DNA of 64,000 nt from NCBI GenBank assembly GCA_026225945.1, contig JAMJFZ010002307.1, positions 5,059,001 through 5,123,000 of the forward strand, given 5' to 3'. The translations under genes were made by a program, and so were the position numbers. This document shows, piece by piece, positions 44,395-56,214 of the stretch (its first letter is position 1; each line of letters opens with the position of its first letter). The notes beneath the pieces are model-generated. The model did not search any database, was not told the origin of the DNA, and saw nothing but the letters and a program-made list of their open reading frames with translations. Origin of the DNA: Cricetomys ansorgei (taxonomy: Eukaryota; Chordata; Mammalia; Rodentia; Nesomyidae).

Positions 44395-44910
44395 TTAATT
44401 GCTTTATTTTATGTGCATTGGTGTTTTGCCTGCATGCATGTGTGTGTGAGGATGTTGGATCCCCTGGAATTGGAGTTACAGACAGTCATGAGCTGCCATG
44501 TGGGTTCTGGGAATTGAACCCCAGTCCTTTGGAAGAGGAACAAGTGTTCTTACCCACTGAGCCATCTCTCCATCCTCTTGCCTTCTTTTTTACTTGAAAC
44601 TAAAACAAAACAAAAATAGTTTTGTAAGTTGGACATGATGGCGCATGCTTCTAATCTTAGCAGTTGGGAGGTGGACACAGGAAAAACCAGGTATACAAGG
44701 CTAGCCTCAACTACACTGTGAGGCAGCGTGAGCTATGTGAGACCCAGTCTCAAAGAAACATAATAAACAAAAGCAACAAAATTGTTATAATATTTTAAAT
44801 TTTTATTTATTTATTTTTTAACTCACTGTATATACTAGGCTGGCTTTGAATTTACAGAGCTCTGCCTGTCTCTGTCTCCATAGTGCTAGGACTAAAGTCA
44901 TATACTACCA
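44395..44910. repeat. B2/B3 (-), B1-like (+), B1-like (-)
   Basis: 44395-44580 is a well-kept antisense B2/B3 (GTGGGTTCTGGGAATTGAAC, CCATCTCTCCATCC). 44632-44755 is a sense B1/B4 (ACATGATGGCGCATGC). 44805-44910 is an antisense B1-like copy (GAGCTCTGCCTGTCTCTGTC). Confidence 0.8.
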
Positions 44911-45099
44911 TGCCGTTTCCATTAATACTTTTTTTTTTTTTTTTAAAGAGACAAGATCAAGCTATGGCAAGAGTCCAGAGGGCACTCACAAGTGTTATTA
45001 TTACTGATCAACATGTGCATTTTGGAGACTTGCTACAGAAGGGATTGATGCTGTGCCTCATGAGGTCATAATATATTAACAGAAGTGGTGGTGCTAACC

Positions 45100-45960
45100 T
45101 GTAAAAGACTAGAAGTTCCTGAGATAGACAGGTCAGAAGTTTGCTGTAAAGATGAAAAATACCTTTTAATTAGGTCCCAGAGTCCTCCCAGCCCCCTGCA
45201 GAGTTAACAAGTGTGAATTACCTTCTGTCCCTTCACACCAAGGACAGGGAGGGCTGGGATGTAGCCAGTTGTTCATGGGGAGTCCAAGAGGAAGGAAAAG
45301 AGAAGTCTGGGCTCGCAGGACTCAAAACTGCTTCCGTGTTTTTTGATTAAAAAAAAAAAATTCCATTTCTCAGCATAATTGATATAACTTGAACCCTGCT
45401 GCTTTCTTTGATTAGAAAGAAAAGATTAATTGCCACACTTTGCACCTCACAAGACGTATCCTGGGGTACCCGGTGTTTTGTTACCAGGTATTCAACAGCT
45501 CGATTAAACATCAGAGTTATAAATATGTAGGATGAAGTCTCAAGAAGTCTTAGATCTAGAATTTTTTTAACCAAAAAAGAAAGCTAATAAAATGAAATCA
45601 GAACGATGAAATGATTTTTAAAATAGGAACAATCCATTATACTAGTGGCTCTACTTTTGGGACTATCTAAACATTTTCATAATGAAATAAAAAATTATTA
45701 AATAGATTTTTCTCTTAAAAAATTAATGTTTTAAGCCATCGTACAAAGTAGTGCATCTCATTATGACATTTTAACACACACTTTGCTCTTAGCCATCACC
45801 TTCTCCCTCTGCCCCATCCTGCCTCTGTCTCGGCCTCCTCTCCTCGCCCACAAACCACCTCTTAATCACTCATTTCCTACCTACCGCTTTTTTACCGGTC
45901 TTTACCTACCACTTTCCCCTCCTCTAAGATCTCTGTTACTTCTCATGGCCCCTTTTCTGA
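45100..45960. other. Intergenic unique sequence
   Basis: No recognised SINE. 45780-45960 is a pyrimidine-rich stretch leading into a (CA)n at 45966-45996. A 75-codon minus-strand frame at 45347-45574 resembles nothing I know. Confidence 0.4.
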
Positions 45961-45963
45961 TCT

Positions 45964-45996
<33 letters not shown>

Positions 45997-46309
45997 AGGA
46001 TTCTGCTCCGCAGCCCAGGCTGACTATATGAAAAGAACTAACTGATATTCAGATCCTCCTTAATAAGATGAAGCCTTATCTCACATTGGATTTGCTGCTG
46101 TGTTTATACACACTTCAAAATTATACAAAATTACATGAAAATAATTTGGAGTGGGTCGAAATGGACAGATCAGCCAGTATTCCTGTACCACAGGGCTTGT
46201 TCCATGGCCCAGCTTTGCACATCCTAAATCCTAACTTGGTTTTCCCCACTCCTTTGTCTCACTCTCTCTCACCATTGTTCTCCCAACTCCAGGTCCATTC
46301 TGCTTCCGT

Positions 46310-46505
46310 ATGTGTGTCCATCTACCTGTGCCCATGTGTCTGTGTGTGTCTGTGTGCCCATGTGTCTGTGTGTCTGTCTGTTTGTGACTGTATGTGTCTG
46401 TCTTATGAGTGTCTATGCGCCTTGTGTCTATCTTGTGTGTGTTTATGTGCCTGTGTCTGTCTTGTGTGTGTCTATGTGTCTCTGTGTCTGTCTGTCTCTC
46501 CCTTG
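46310..46505 (+). repeat. Degenerate TGTGTCTG minisatellite
   Basis: Irregular repeats of CTGTGTGTCTG, CTTGTGTCTATC and GTGCCTGTGTC variants, about 20-30 bp per higher-order unit (for example CTTGTGTGTGTTTATGTGCC, CTTGTGTGTGTCTATGTGTC). All Cys/Val/Leu-rich frames here are artefacts of it. Confidence 0.85.
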
Positions 46506-46599
46506 ACATCTCACTCCACAGGGATATGTTCCTGCTTCTGAGCCCAGTATCAGTGGCTACTTGTTCTCATACTCTGCTCTGTTATTACATTTAAAGTAC

Positions 46600-46990
46600 A
46601 TAAAATGACAACAAAATTTAATCTCAGAGCACTATGTTTCCTATCTGTCTGGACTGTTGGAAGGGGTTAGTTTTTTACAGGAGGGTGAACATTAGACTGC
46701 AAGTTTAATCAGGACACGCGCGTGCTTCCCTTAGCTTTCTTTGGCTCGTTTTATCTTAGCAACAGTCACGGACAATTGGCCATGAATCTTGGACTGTTAC
46801 TGCTCTACCTGGCAACCAGAGAAAGCAACCTCTGAAGAGACGCCCTTTGATATGCCAATGAACTGCAATCATGTCAATATCAGGTGCTCTTAGATCTACA
46901 AATGAACTCTAGTCACCTGTCAACACGAGGAGAGGGGTGGGTGGGAGCTATGAGTAACCATGGCTCCATGGTATTAGCAGGATACCAGCT
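46600..46990. other. SINE-free unique block
   Basis: About 390 bp without repeats. It includes GGACAATTGGCC (near 46770) and a CTTAGCAACAGTC / CTGGCAACCAG pair. Possible regulatory DNA, but no direct evidence. Confidence 0.3.
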
Positions 46991-47024
46991 TTAGTCACAT
47001 GAGGCAAACATCTCTATTTTTATT

Positions 47025-47069
47025 TTAATTAATGAGTATGTATGTGTGTGTGTGTGTGTATGTGTGTAC

Positions 47070-47106
<37 letters not shown>

Positions 47107-47247
47107 CAGGTGCCTATAGAGGTGTCACATCACCCAGGAGTTGAAGTTACAGGTAATTGTGAGCCACCCACTGTGATTTCTAAGAATCAAACTCAAGTCA
47201 CCTGCAAGAGAAATATGTACTCTTCACCACTGAGCTCTCTCCAGCCC
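47025..47247 (-). repeat. B2/B3-type SINE, antisense, with (TG)n
   Basis: TG-rich start (47041-47106), GGAGTTGAAGTTACAGGTAA, TCACCTGCAAGAG and CTGAGCTCTCTCCAGCCCC. Confidence 0.85.
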
Positions 47248-47699
47248 CATCTCTAACATTTTAAACATGAAGCAAACTTAGGTACATGGAAGATTACCAA
47301 GAACCATATAGAAATCAAAAGTTACGCAAAGCCAGATCTTACAAAGCCTAATCTTCTTCAGTCATTTTTTTCCTATGAAATGAAGCACCATGAGTTTAAG
47401 CCTTCCCAATTCATTAATACTCCTCCCTTCTCAAGGAAAGCCATGACCCTAAACTTGGTGTGCATATGCTTTTCATACACATGTACATGTTTCATATTCG
47501 TGTATATGTTTTACATGTCTTTGACACACACATTAGCACTGTATAGTATTATTCTGAATTTTCATAGATGTTACACAAATATATGTTATATGTAGTATTT
47601 TGCAAACCACTTTTTAAAATTAAAATTGCATTAAAATTGAACAAGCTCACATTTTTTTAATTAAGCTAATTCATTTGTTCTATGTGTTTGTTTATTTAC

Positions 47700-48840
47700 T
47701 TCTGATAGAAGATCTGCCAACTATTTTCAAACTCGCTACGTTCAGGCTGATCTAAAACTCCTAGCAATCCTTCTGCCTCAGCCGCCTGAGTGGAGATTCC
47801 AGGACATACCCCTTCCATGCTTGGTGTCCTTCTACACTTAATCACTGAAGTTCTACAGTAGAACAGAACATTCCCTTCTCCAGCTATGATAAGATGAGAT
47901 ATTTTGTCCCTATCCCTGGTTCTTGGCAAAGAAATAAATCCATATGCATTTTGGGAGTCTTAGAAGTGTCTCTTGTTCTCAATGAAGCCACTTTTGGCCA
48001 GGCACATCTAGTCTCATAATGGGATGTGGTTGCCAAGAAAGCCCAGGCCTGAATCAGAAACTTGAAACTCTAGTGCTGTCTCTAGCCTCCTAGAAGGAGA
48101 TAAAGTTTGGAGACTGAGTTACTCACCAATAACCATAACCACTCCCACACAACATAAAAGTCTACAAAGTCTGGCTGTCCAGTTGGCTCAGCAGATGGTG
48201 TGAGTTTGATTCCTGGAACCCACCATGGAAAGAAGGAACTGACTCCCCAAAGTTGTCATCTACATATGAGTGTCATCATTCATGGCATTCATATACCACC
48301 TTACACACACCACACACACTCTCAGTAGTAATGGATTAAATTTAAAAATAAGTCTTCAAAGAGCTGGGAATTGGGACACCCAAAGGTAATATAGTTAAGG
48401 CAGAAGGAACACAAGTTTCAGGCTGACCTGGGAAACTTAACGAGATCCCCTCACAATTAAGAAATCCATAAATAAATAGGTCTGTGTGTGTGTAGCTCAG
48501 TGGTAGAGTACTTGCCTCCAATGTGAGAGACTCAATTAGTCTCCAGAATCATTAACATCCCAAAAAGACAGGGCTCAGGAGGACACCCAGAGACGCCACA
48601 CCCCAACATCACAGGACACATGTGTTTGAACTTGGGACTCTGTCAGACTCAAACTATCTTTTCACCTGGCTGTTCATTCATTACCTTTTAAAAATTCCTT
48701 TCTCTATTTTCAGAGAAAGTCTCATGTATCCCAGGCTGGCCTCAGACTCACTGTGTAGTTGAAGGTGATCTTGAGTTTCAGGTCTTCCTGCTCCAACTAA
48801 AGAGTGCTGGGGTCGGATATGTGTACCTCCATGCTGTTCA
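47700..48840. repeat. Mixed SINE relics (B4, B2, B1, ID)
   Basis: 47725-47820 antisense B1/B4-like. 48178-48330 sense B2-like (GTCCAGTTGGCTCAGCAG). 48365-48460 sense B1-like relic. 48485-48560 sense ID-like (GTGTAGCTCAGTGGTAGAGT). 48705-48840 antisense B1/B4-like (CATGTATCCCAGGCTGGCC). Confidence 0.65.
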
Positions 48841-49014
48841 CCATCACCTTCATTAAAAAAAAAAAAAGATAATGTTGTGGGAACTAGTGCCTGGACAGAG
48901 AATTCATAGAATTCTTTATTAATATTTATTTAAGAATCATAAATTGAGAACTATAAACTATAGTGTATAGCAAAGACCAAAGGAACCTAGACCCGTAAGG
49001 AAATTAGATGCCCC

Positions 49015-49715
49015 CAATTTTTTGTGGCAGGGTTTTTCTCCATAACCCAAGCTGACATGGAACTATAGGGATCCACCTGCCTCAGTGTCCCACGTCCTGG
49101 GATTACAGACGTGAGCAACCACACCTAGCTGAATAGATTTCTTAATTCATTAAACAATTCAGTGTAGCAATGGGTCTAATAACTACCATCCCTTTGAAAA
49201 TTGACCATAAATGATATTTGAAAAAAATCATAATATTACATGAAAATATTCTCTGGGTGGAAAATTCATGAATACTGCTAATATTACACTTTCGTTTGTT
49301 ATGGAAATCACAATTAAAGAAAAGTTTTGCTTTAGCGGGAGATTTCTTTTTATTTATTTATTTATTGAGACAAGGTCGTACTATATACCCTTGGTTGGTC
49401 TGGAACTCACTATGTAGACAAGGCTGGTCTTAAACTCACAAAGGCCTTCCTGGCTATACCTAGTGCTGGCATAAGATGTGCACCACTATACCCTGCCTTA
49501 ATTTATATTATTTTAAATTCTCTCTGTCTGTCTCTGTGTGTGTGTACACATGAGTGCTGTGCCTTCAGGGGCTAGAAGAGGGCATAAGGGGTCCCTTAGA
49601 ACTGTAGTTACAGGTTGTTGTGAGTGCACAACTCCCCCACCTCCATGTGAGTGCCAGGTCCTCTGTAAGAGCAGTATTGTGTTCTTACAGTGAGCCATCT
49701 CTCCAAACCCTAGCT
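49015..49715 (-). repeat. Antisense B1, B1 and B2/B3 SINEs
   Basis: 49020-49135 (CACGTCCTGGGATTACAGAC), 49360-49500 (CACTATGTAGACAAGGCTGG) and 49505-49715 (AGGGGCTAGAAGAGGGCATA, CAGTGAGCCATCTCTCC). Confidence 0.8.
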
Positions 49716-50079
49716 GGAAGTGTTCTAAAATGAGGATGTAAGATATTCTCAGTTAAGGTCATGAACTTGAGATTAAGGACCTCTGTCCCTGAATGTGTCT
49801 TTAGGGTGAAGCTGAGTCAGGCTGCTAGAAGTTCAGCTCACACTGGGAGACAAGCACAGAGCACACTCAGCACTTCACATCTGCCCTGGAGCTGCCAGAC
49901 TCTGTGCCTGAGGACCCTGACTCTAACCCTCAAGGACAAGGGTAAAAGGGTACATTTTGCTGTGACAGAAACCCAGTCAGTCTTCAAATGTCATTCATTG
50001 TATTACAAAAATGTTGGTGACCAATTAGGAATCTTATAAAACATATACAGTAGAGGGTTGGTTTCCTTAAGGGTTTTTG

Positions 50080-50215
50080 TTGTGTTTTTTTTTTTTTTTT
50101 AGATGAAGTCGGAGTCTGGCTATATAGGCAGCTTGACCTTGAACGGGCAATCTTCCTGTCTCAATATCCAGAGTGTTGGGGTCAGAGGCATGTGCTACTG
50201 TATAGGGCAGTTTTT
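50080..50215 (-). repeat. B1-like SINE, antisense (old)
   Basis: A T-tract followed by GTCTGGCTATATAGGCAGC, GACCTTGAACGGGCAATC and GGGGTCAGAGGCATGTGC. Confidence 0.6.
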
Positions 50216-50411
50216 CTTTGCTATGTAAACCTCATTCATGGGCATGTTAATATGACAATATAGTTTAGTAAAATGAAATATGCTTCTAACTGGAAACCTA
50301 AAGCAAATAATGTAGATGGGGTGGAATGAAGGGACTATCTCAGCACAAAGACATGGATTACGTAAAATTTGTTTTGGTCTTCACTACTTTCTTGTTTTAA
50401 AAATTATACTG

Positions 50412-50790
50412 TTGACTGGAGGGACAGCTCAGCAGTTAAGAACACTTGTTCTTAACTTGGAGAACCCGGATCTGGTTCCCAGCACCCACAGATAGGCAGC
50501 TCCCACCCACCTGTACCTCCAGATCCATGGGTTCCAACGGCCTCCTCTGGCCTCTGAGGGCTCCTGGATACATGTAGTGCACATAACTTTGGGAACACAC
50601 ACACACACACACACAAATAACAAAAAAGTAAATCTTTTTAAAAAGCAAACTGTTGATCAAAGGAGTGGCAGTACATCTTGGTAATTCCAGCAGTCATGAG
50701 GTTGAGACAGGAGGGTCAGGAGCTTGGTCATCTTTGGCAACATCGTAAGTCTGAGGTTAACTTGAGCTACATGAGACCCTGTCTTAAAAC
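50412..50790 (+). repeat. B2/B3-type SINE followed by B1/B4-like, sense
   Basis: 50412-50640: GGAGGGACAGCTCAGCAG, TTCCCAGCACCCACAG, CCTCCTCTGGCCTCTGAGG, (AC)n and an A-rich end. 50655-50790: CATCTTGGTAATTCCAGC, CATGAGACCCTGTCTTAAAA. Confidence 0.8.
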
Positions 50791-51261
50791 GTGTGTGTGT
50801 CCTGCTGTTAATATATTTATTGTGGGTTTAGAAATAAGTTATTTTCCATTGGTGTGTGTTAATTTTTTAATGTCTAAGGCATTTTTCCTACTTAATATGT
50901 TATAGATTATCCTTATAATTCCAATCTGAGTGTTTCTTTGGACCAGAGGGAGGAAGGAAAGTGGTAAGATGGAGAATGAAGAGGTTGCTGAGAGCTGGGA
51001 GGAGGCTGTGTTAGTGTTAGTAGCAGGAAATACACATCTCCCAAAGTGACCACTGTGATTCAAGATGCTGAGGCTTCCCAGGGAAGGAAGACTAGCCTAT
51101 GGGGATAGGACCACATCCCACAAGTAGCTGTGAAGTCTATAGCTGCAACTCCACCAGCAGGCCAAGACTCTAGGACAACAGGAAGTGTGATACTTAAAGA
51201 CCCGGAGCAGGGTCCTGGACAGTGACAGCCTAGAAGAGGAGCAGGAGAATCCTTCCTGGAC

Positions 51262-51724
51262 TGTAGCGAGCCCCCTGACCTTGGGCCTAAATTCTACTAT
51301 GTGCTTTATGCTATATGCTTATTTATCAATTGGGAAATCTGGCTGAGCAAGACTGGATCATAAAACAAGACTCGCCTAGAGATGGCTTGTTTCAGGGAAG
51401 TCAAAGAATGCTTAAGGAACACTCCCCTTCTCCAGGAATGTTTTGCTTCACCTAGTAGGAACCACGTGACTGTATCTATGCTTTTTTTTTTTCCCCTTGT
51501 GATCATTTACCTCGTGCTTACATGCACACCTGATTTGCCCCTTATGATCATTGCCTTGGAAACTGCACGTACACCTCTGAGGAAGAGGGTATAAGAAACC
51601 AAGAATAAAGCTTTTGTTCAGTTCAGTTCCTGACTGAACTCAAAGATACAGTGTGTCCGTTCCCGTTCTAGTTCAGCCTACCTCCCTATCCAGCACCTTC
51701 TCATCTGGTAAGCAGGTCTTATCA
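51262..51724 (+). mobile_element. Solo LTR, ERVK-like (class II), with intact 6-bp target duplication
   Basis: 463 bp from TGTAGCGAGCCC to GGTCTTATCA, flanked by perfect CTGGAC repeats at 51256-51261 and 51725-51730. Six-base duplications are typical of class II (IAP/ERVK) elements. It carries GGGTATAAGAAACC (TATA-like, about 51588) and AATAAAGCTTTTG about 15 bp later (R region), followed by the imperfect inverted motif GTTCAGTTCAGTTCC/TGACTGAACTC. No viral internal sequence, so a solo LTR. Confidence 0.88.
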
Positions 51725-51730
51725 CTGGAC

Positions 51731-52335
51731 AGGCCAATCAGGATCTAACTAGAAGACAGCCAAGTAATGTGGTCAAACAGACAGCCTCTGGGTCCCAGTG
51801 GACCCCAGTCTTCAAACAGAGAGGATAATATAGACAAGAAGATAACACAGCCTTCACCAGCTCTTGGATCATCTGCAAGGGTCTCACTGCTGTGGTACGC
51901 ATCTGGGCTTCTGGTCCTCCTCGCTCCTCCTACTGTGACCTTTAACCCCACACATTGAGACTTCCGCCTCCCCCACTTCTCATTGATGGGCATGTTCGAC
52001 AAGGATTGTCCCAAGTCAACAGAAGTTAAAATGGTGGGGAATAGGAAAGGAATGGGGGGGGCGACCTACCAAGAACTAACTTAGAGTGGAATGACACAGC
52101 CACTTGCAGCGAGGCCTGCTCCAGCAACGGCGGTTTATTGTGTTCATTGCTGTGGGATTTCAGAATGCAAGTGAGAACTCCTACCCGTCTGCCCCAAGCA
52201 CGTGTCTCCATCGTTAAAAAGTAAGTTCCACTTGAAAAGAAAAAACAAAACAAAACTATAAACGAGACCAAATAGTAATCAAGGCCCTCTTTAAAGCACA
52301 AAGAGCCCAGAGCCCAAAGTACTACAAAGGAATCA
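51731..52335. other. Intergenic sequence between LTR and TTTC tract
   Basis: No recognised repeat in most of it. The long minus-strand frame that crosses into the TTTC tract is a repeat artefact. A block around 52140-52215 has moderate GC but no gene signature. Confidence 0.4.
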
Positions 52336-52364
52336 AATTTCCCTCTTTCTTTCTTTCTTCCTCC

Positions 52365-52421
<57 letters not shown>

Positions 52422-52670
52422 TTTCTTTCTTTCTTGAGACAGGGTCTCTTTCTGTGCGTGTGTAGTAGCTTTTTCCTGGGACTCATATGTAGACCAGGCT
52501 GGCCTTGAATTCACAGGAATCCACTTACTTCTGCATTCCAAGTGCTAAGAATAAAGGCATGTACCAAGATTCCCACTCAGTTTTCATTTGTATTGATTCA
52601 GCGCTGAGGACCAAATTCTAGGCATCATGCCTTATAGGCAAGCACCTTGCCACTGAGGTACCTCTAGCAA
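52336..52670 (-). repeat. (TTTC)n tract attached to an antisense B1 and ID/B4-like relic
   Basis: (TTTC)n at 52340-52437 represents the expanded A-tail complement of the antisense B1 at 52433-52570 (GAGACAGGGTCTCTTTCTG, TATGTAGACCAGGCTGGCC). The following segment to 52670 resembles an antisense ID/B4 (GCAAGCACCTTGCCACTGAG). Confidence 0.8.
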
Positions 52671-52679
52671 AAACTGAAA

Positions 52680-53035
52680 ACAACAAAATAAACCTCTGTT
52701 GCTAAAGGTACCTGATTTTCTGTTGGAGCATTTGATAGCAGGAGCACGTGGTCAGCGATCACTGTGACCAGCGTTTGGGCTGAGGTCAGGTGTGCGAACA
52801 CTATTAACCATAAAGCTGCTTCTTGTGCTAACGGAGCCAACACTTTAACAGCTGTGGCTCCCCCTTTTATGAGAACGTAGGCTTCTCAACAAAAATGAGT
52901 GAATTTAATTGAAACAGTCTTTGGATCTAATTTACAGTTATGTTTCACAAAGAGACATAGAAAAGGGACTTTGTGTATCTGCACTTTTTTTTTTTTTTGT
53001 CTTTGGGTAGTTTTTCAAAATAATTACTTAGCTAT
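52680..53035. other. SINE-free unique block
   Basis: Contains CACTGTGACCAGCGTTTGG and AACACTTTAACAGCTGTGGC (an E-box CAGCTG). No repeat or coding evidence. Confidence 0.35.
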
Positions 53036-53589
53036 GTGTTATGCCTCACACCTCTAACTCAGCACTTGGGAGGCTGAGGCAGGAGAGTTAGCACAACTTT
53101 AGTACTATCCTGGGCTGTATCGTGAGTACCAGACTAGCCAGAGAAACAGCAGGCAGGACACTTCTCAAAAAACAAACGAACCCCTAAAATAAACCAATCA
53201 AAGTAAATATAAATAATTACTGTAGGGCTGGGGTATAGATCCTTAGTATAGTATACACCTAGCCTGAGTGAGGCCCTGGGTTTTGTCTACAGCATCGGTC
53301 AGCAGCAACAATAAAAGTAGTCATACTTGACTGATTTTGTCCTGCAGATTTTCAGTGGTCAATGGCGTCACTATAGTTCCCAGAGTTGAGGTAGACAAGA
53401 GCAAACATGTATGAATACACTTCTGTCAGCAATGCTCTTAAGGAAATGCAGGGTTCAATAGTTCATTTAATTATCAATTGGGCATGGTGGCACATGACTG
53501 TAGTTGCTGTGCTTGAGAAGTTGAGACAGGAGGATTGCCATGAGTTCAAGGTCAGCCTGAGTACACTGCTGTGTGCGTGTGCGTGTGCA

Positions 53590-53627
<38 letters not shown>
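53036..53627 (+). repeat. B1/B4, ID-like and B4-like SINEs, then (TG)n
   Basis: 53036-53170 (GCACTTGGGAGGCTGAGGC), 53222-53310 (GGGCTGGGGTATAGATCC) and 53478-53575 (GGGCATGGTGGCACATGAC). A TG-rich microsatellite is at 53570-53627. Confidence 0.75.
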
Positions 53628-53629
<2 letters not shown>

Positions 53630-54177
53630 GGGGAAAGGCTCTCCCTTACCACCGGGGCTGGCAGAGTAACAATCCGCCTGAGGAAAAAAGGTGGTTCAAC
53701 TCAAACTTCTGGAGTCTGACCCCCTGGTACTTTATTTTCGGCACATTTAAGCACAGCACAATTTGGCAAAAACTTTCTGGTGGTAATTAACTGAGTCCCA
53801 CGTGCACAATAAAGCAAAAAGTAAGCTAAATAAAGGTCAGACTTGACTACATGGAAACTCTTTGTAAAGTACATGTGACGCCGTCTGTGACGATTGGTTC
53901 TATTGACTGGGAAAAAGCAAGCCTGCAATAAGGGTCTGGGGGAGCATCTGGTGGGATTATGGCCGTACAGAAAGCACCAAGGTCACCAGGCTATTAACCA
54001 CGTCTGCTCCCAGCCTTCTGGGTGGATAACATCTTATGCTTTCCTTCCTTTGAAGGAACACTGTGTGTTTAACATTCTAGGTTTCCCCGTGCTTATCTGT
54101 GAGAACCAAGATCTCTGAGCCTCCTACTCACTGTGAATCTTTTAGGTCACCTGGGCTACAGAGTGACATCTTGTCTC

Positions 54178-54212
<35 letters not shown>

Positions 54213-54224
54213 GAAAGAAAGAAA

Positions 54225-54650
54225 TTCTGACTGTTAACTTGATTGATAGGTTATGAGATGGGAGCACACTTCTGGGTGTGTCCACAAGGACATGTCCCCG
54301 GCTGTTGGCATGGGAGACAAGCCTAGGGGAAAGGCTCATGCTGACCAGTAGGCTAGGGCACCAACAGAACCACAGTGGGCACAGAAGAAACTATGTACAC
54401 CAGTACCTCACTGGCTGCTGCCATCAGCCGTGGTCCCCACACTCCAGCTTCTCCAGCCTTTCTCAGTGGACTCTCACACTAGGGGCCCTTCAGCCTCAGA
54501 TCGAGGTTACATCATTAGAACTTTTGTTCTGAGGCTTTTGGCCTTGTGAGCTCAGACACTACTAGATTCTCTGACTGTCCAGCCTGCAGATGGCCATTAT
54601 GGGGCTGTTCAGCCTCCAATAAGCCACTGTGAGAAGCATATGTATATATT
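54225..54650 (+). repeat. Old interspersed repeat (class not assigned)
   Basis: The beginning (CTGTTAACTTGATTGATAGG), middle (CATCAGCCGTGGTCCCCAC) and end (TTCAGCCTCCAATAAGCCAC) follow a widespread placental repeat consensus. I recognise the pattern but cannot place it in a class with confidence. A (GAAAA)n tract precedes it. A CT/TG-rich microsatellite follows at 54655-54780. Confidence 0.5.
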
Positions 54651-54884
54651 ATCATATTATCTCTCGTTTGCTCTCTTTCTCTCTCATTTCTCTCCTTCTC
54701 TGTTTCTGTCTCCTCTGTGTGTCTGTCTGTCTGTCTCTCTCTGTCTCTCTGTGATGTGTGTGTGTGTGTGTGTGTGCCTGCACATGCCCATGTGTGCATG
54801 TGGGTTTTTTCTTCTAAAAAACCCCCGTCTAATTCCTAAGTGTTTATTGGCCATTCAATAAATTCACAAATTCACAAATGTTTA

Positions 54885-55295
54885 AGTCTTGGATTCCAGT
54901 ACCCCAGAGGCTGGCCTTATTTGGAATAGGGTCTCTGTAGGTTTGTTGGTTAAAATGAAATGTTACTGGATAAGGGTCACTCCTCATCTACTTTGTCTGG
55001 TGTCCTTACAAAGAAAGGAGAAATCTGGACACAGATGTACACATGAAGAGAATGTCATATGAAGATGAAGGTTGGAATGATGCTTCAATAAGCTAAGGAA
55101 TGACAACTACGGCCAGCCACCCCAAAACCAGAGGAGAGGATTGACAAGTAGATCTCTCACATACTTCAGAAGAAACCAAGACGACCAGTGCTTTGGGCTT
55201 CTATCCTCCAGAGCTGGAGATGATAGATTTCTACTGTTTAAGCTGTCCACTCCATTACTGCAGACTAATGTAGGACATTTCTTTATTTCAGCTTA
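54885..55295 (+). repeat. Ancient mammalian repeat (class not assigned)
   Basis: Ordered matches to a very common ancient repeat: GGCCTTATTTGGAATAGGGT, TGGTGTCCTTACAAAGAAAG, TCATATGAAGATGAAGG, CTATCCTCCAGAGCTGGAG and TTTCTACTGTTTAAGCTGTC. Predates the rodent radiation. Confidence 0.6.
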
Positions 55296-55339
55296 TTATA
55301 AAATAAAAACTCATTACCAAAGAGAGTACAAGTAGTTGC

Positions 55340-56210
55340 ATACTTGAGTTAAATGATACAGAAAACTACCGGAGCTGACGTTCTCAGACTTCTGAATGCA
55401 TGCTGTAGCAGGACCGTGCCACCCGGACTGCCCAAATGTGCCTCATGCTCTCATGAGCTCACTGGTCTCCAGGGACTGATCAATATTTGCATCTTGCAAA
55501 CGGACTGGGCACAGATCATGACACCACAAGCTGGCAGGAGCAGGACAGGTATCCATGGAGATGCTGGGAACCTTCACTGGTAAGGTAAAGTAAAACTGCC
55601 TCCACACAAGCTTCGTTCACATAGCATCAAGACCAGAAAGACCGCAAGGTCCTCCTGACACGAGGGTTGGGCACACTGCCTCTCAGTTCTGGTGTTTGGA
55701 CATGTGGGCATCCTTCTTGACTGCCATCATTCCCTCTGTAAAAAGGAGTTCGAAGATGGCAAATCTCTTCCCCTTGGTCATCAGCATCATTGGTTCAGGG
55801 TCTGGGGTGGAGGGTTTGGGTTGGAGGATTTGGAATGGAGGCTCTACTCCTGCAGGTCTGGGGTAGAGGGTCTGAAGTGAAGGCTCTGCTCCTGTTTCTG
55901 TGCCAGTTGCTCATGTGATCCTCCGGAGATCCTGCCAGCATTGTATTGGAACTTTCTTCAATGTCTGAATCTTTGTTAGCCTCTTCTTATTTCATGCTTT
56001 CTTTTTGCTTCTTTGGACACTGCCCCAAACTTGCCACTAATAATGTTCTCCCCAGTGTCAACCAAGTTCTTTACTGGTTTCAATATAGGCTTTAATTTTG
56101 ATGTCGAATTTTAAAACTTACTTCCATCTTTCCTGTCTTCATGTGCCTTGTGGTTCTGGTTTCATGAAGATCATGATTCTTCTTGGCTAAAATCGTTGGA
56201 ATGAATGAAT
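55340..56210. other. Intergenic unique sequence with a short tandem duplication
   Basis: 55801-55892 holds two copies of a 56-bp GGGGTGGAGGGTTTGGG...CTCTACTCCTGCAGG-type unit. The remainder has no recognised repeat or gene. Confidence 0.55.
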
Positions 56211-56214
56211 GAAT

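Noticed and set aside
46068..46541. 157-codon plus-strand ORF with Cys/Val/Leu-rich end
   Set aside because: The C-terminal half is translated TGTGTCTG minisatellite; overlapping frames on both strands are equally long.
52026..52541. 171-codon minus-strand ORF rich in KERK repeats
   Set aside because: Generated by translation of the (TTTC)n tract and the adjoining antisense B1; no independent coding evidence.
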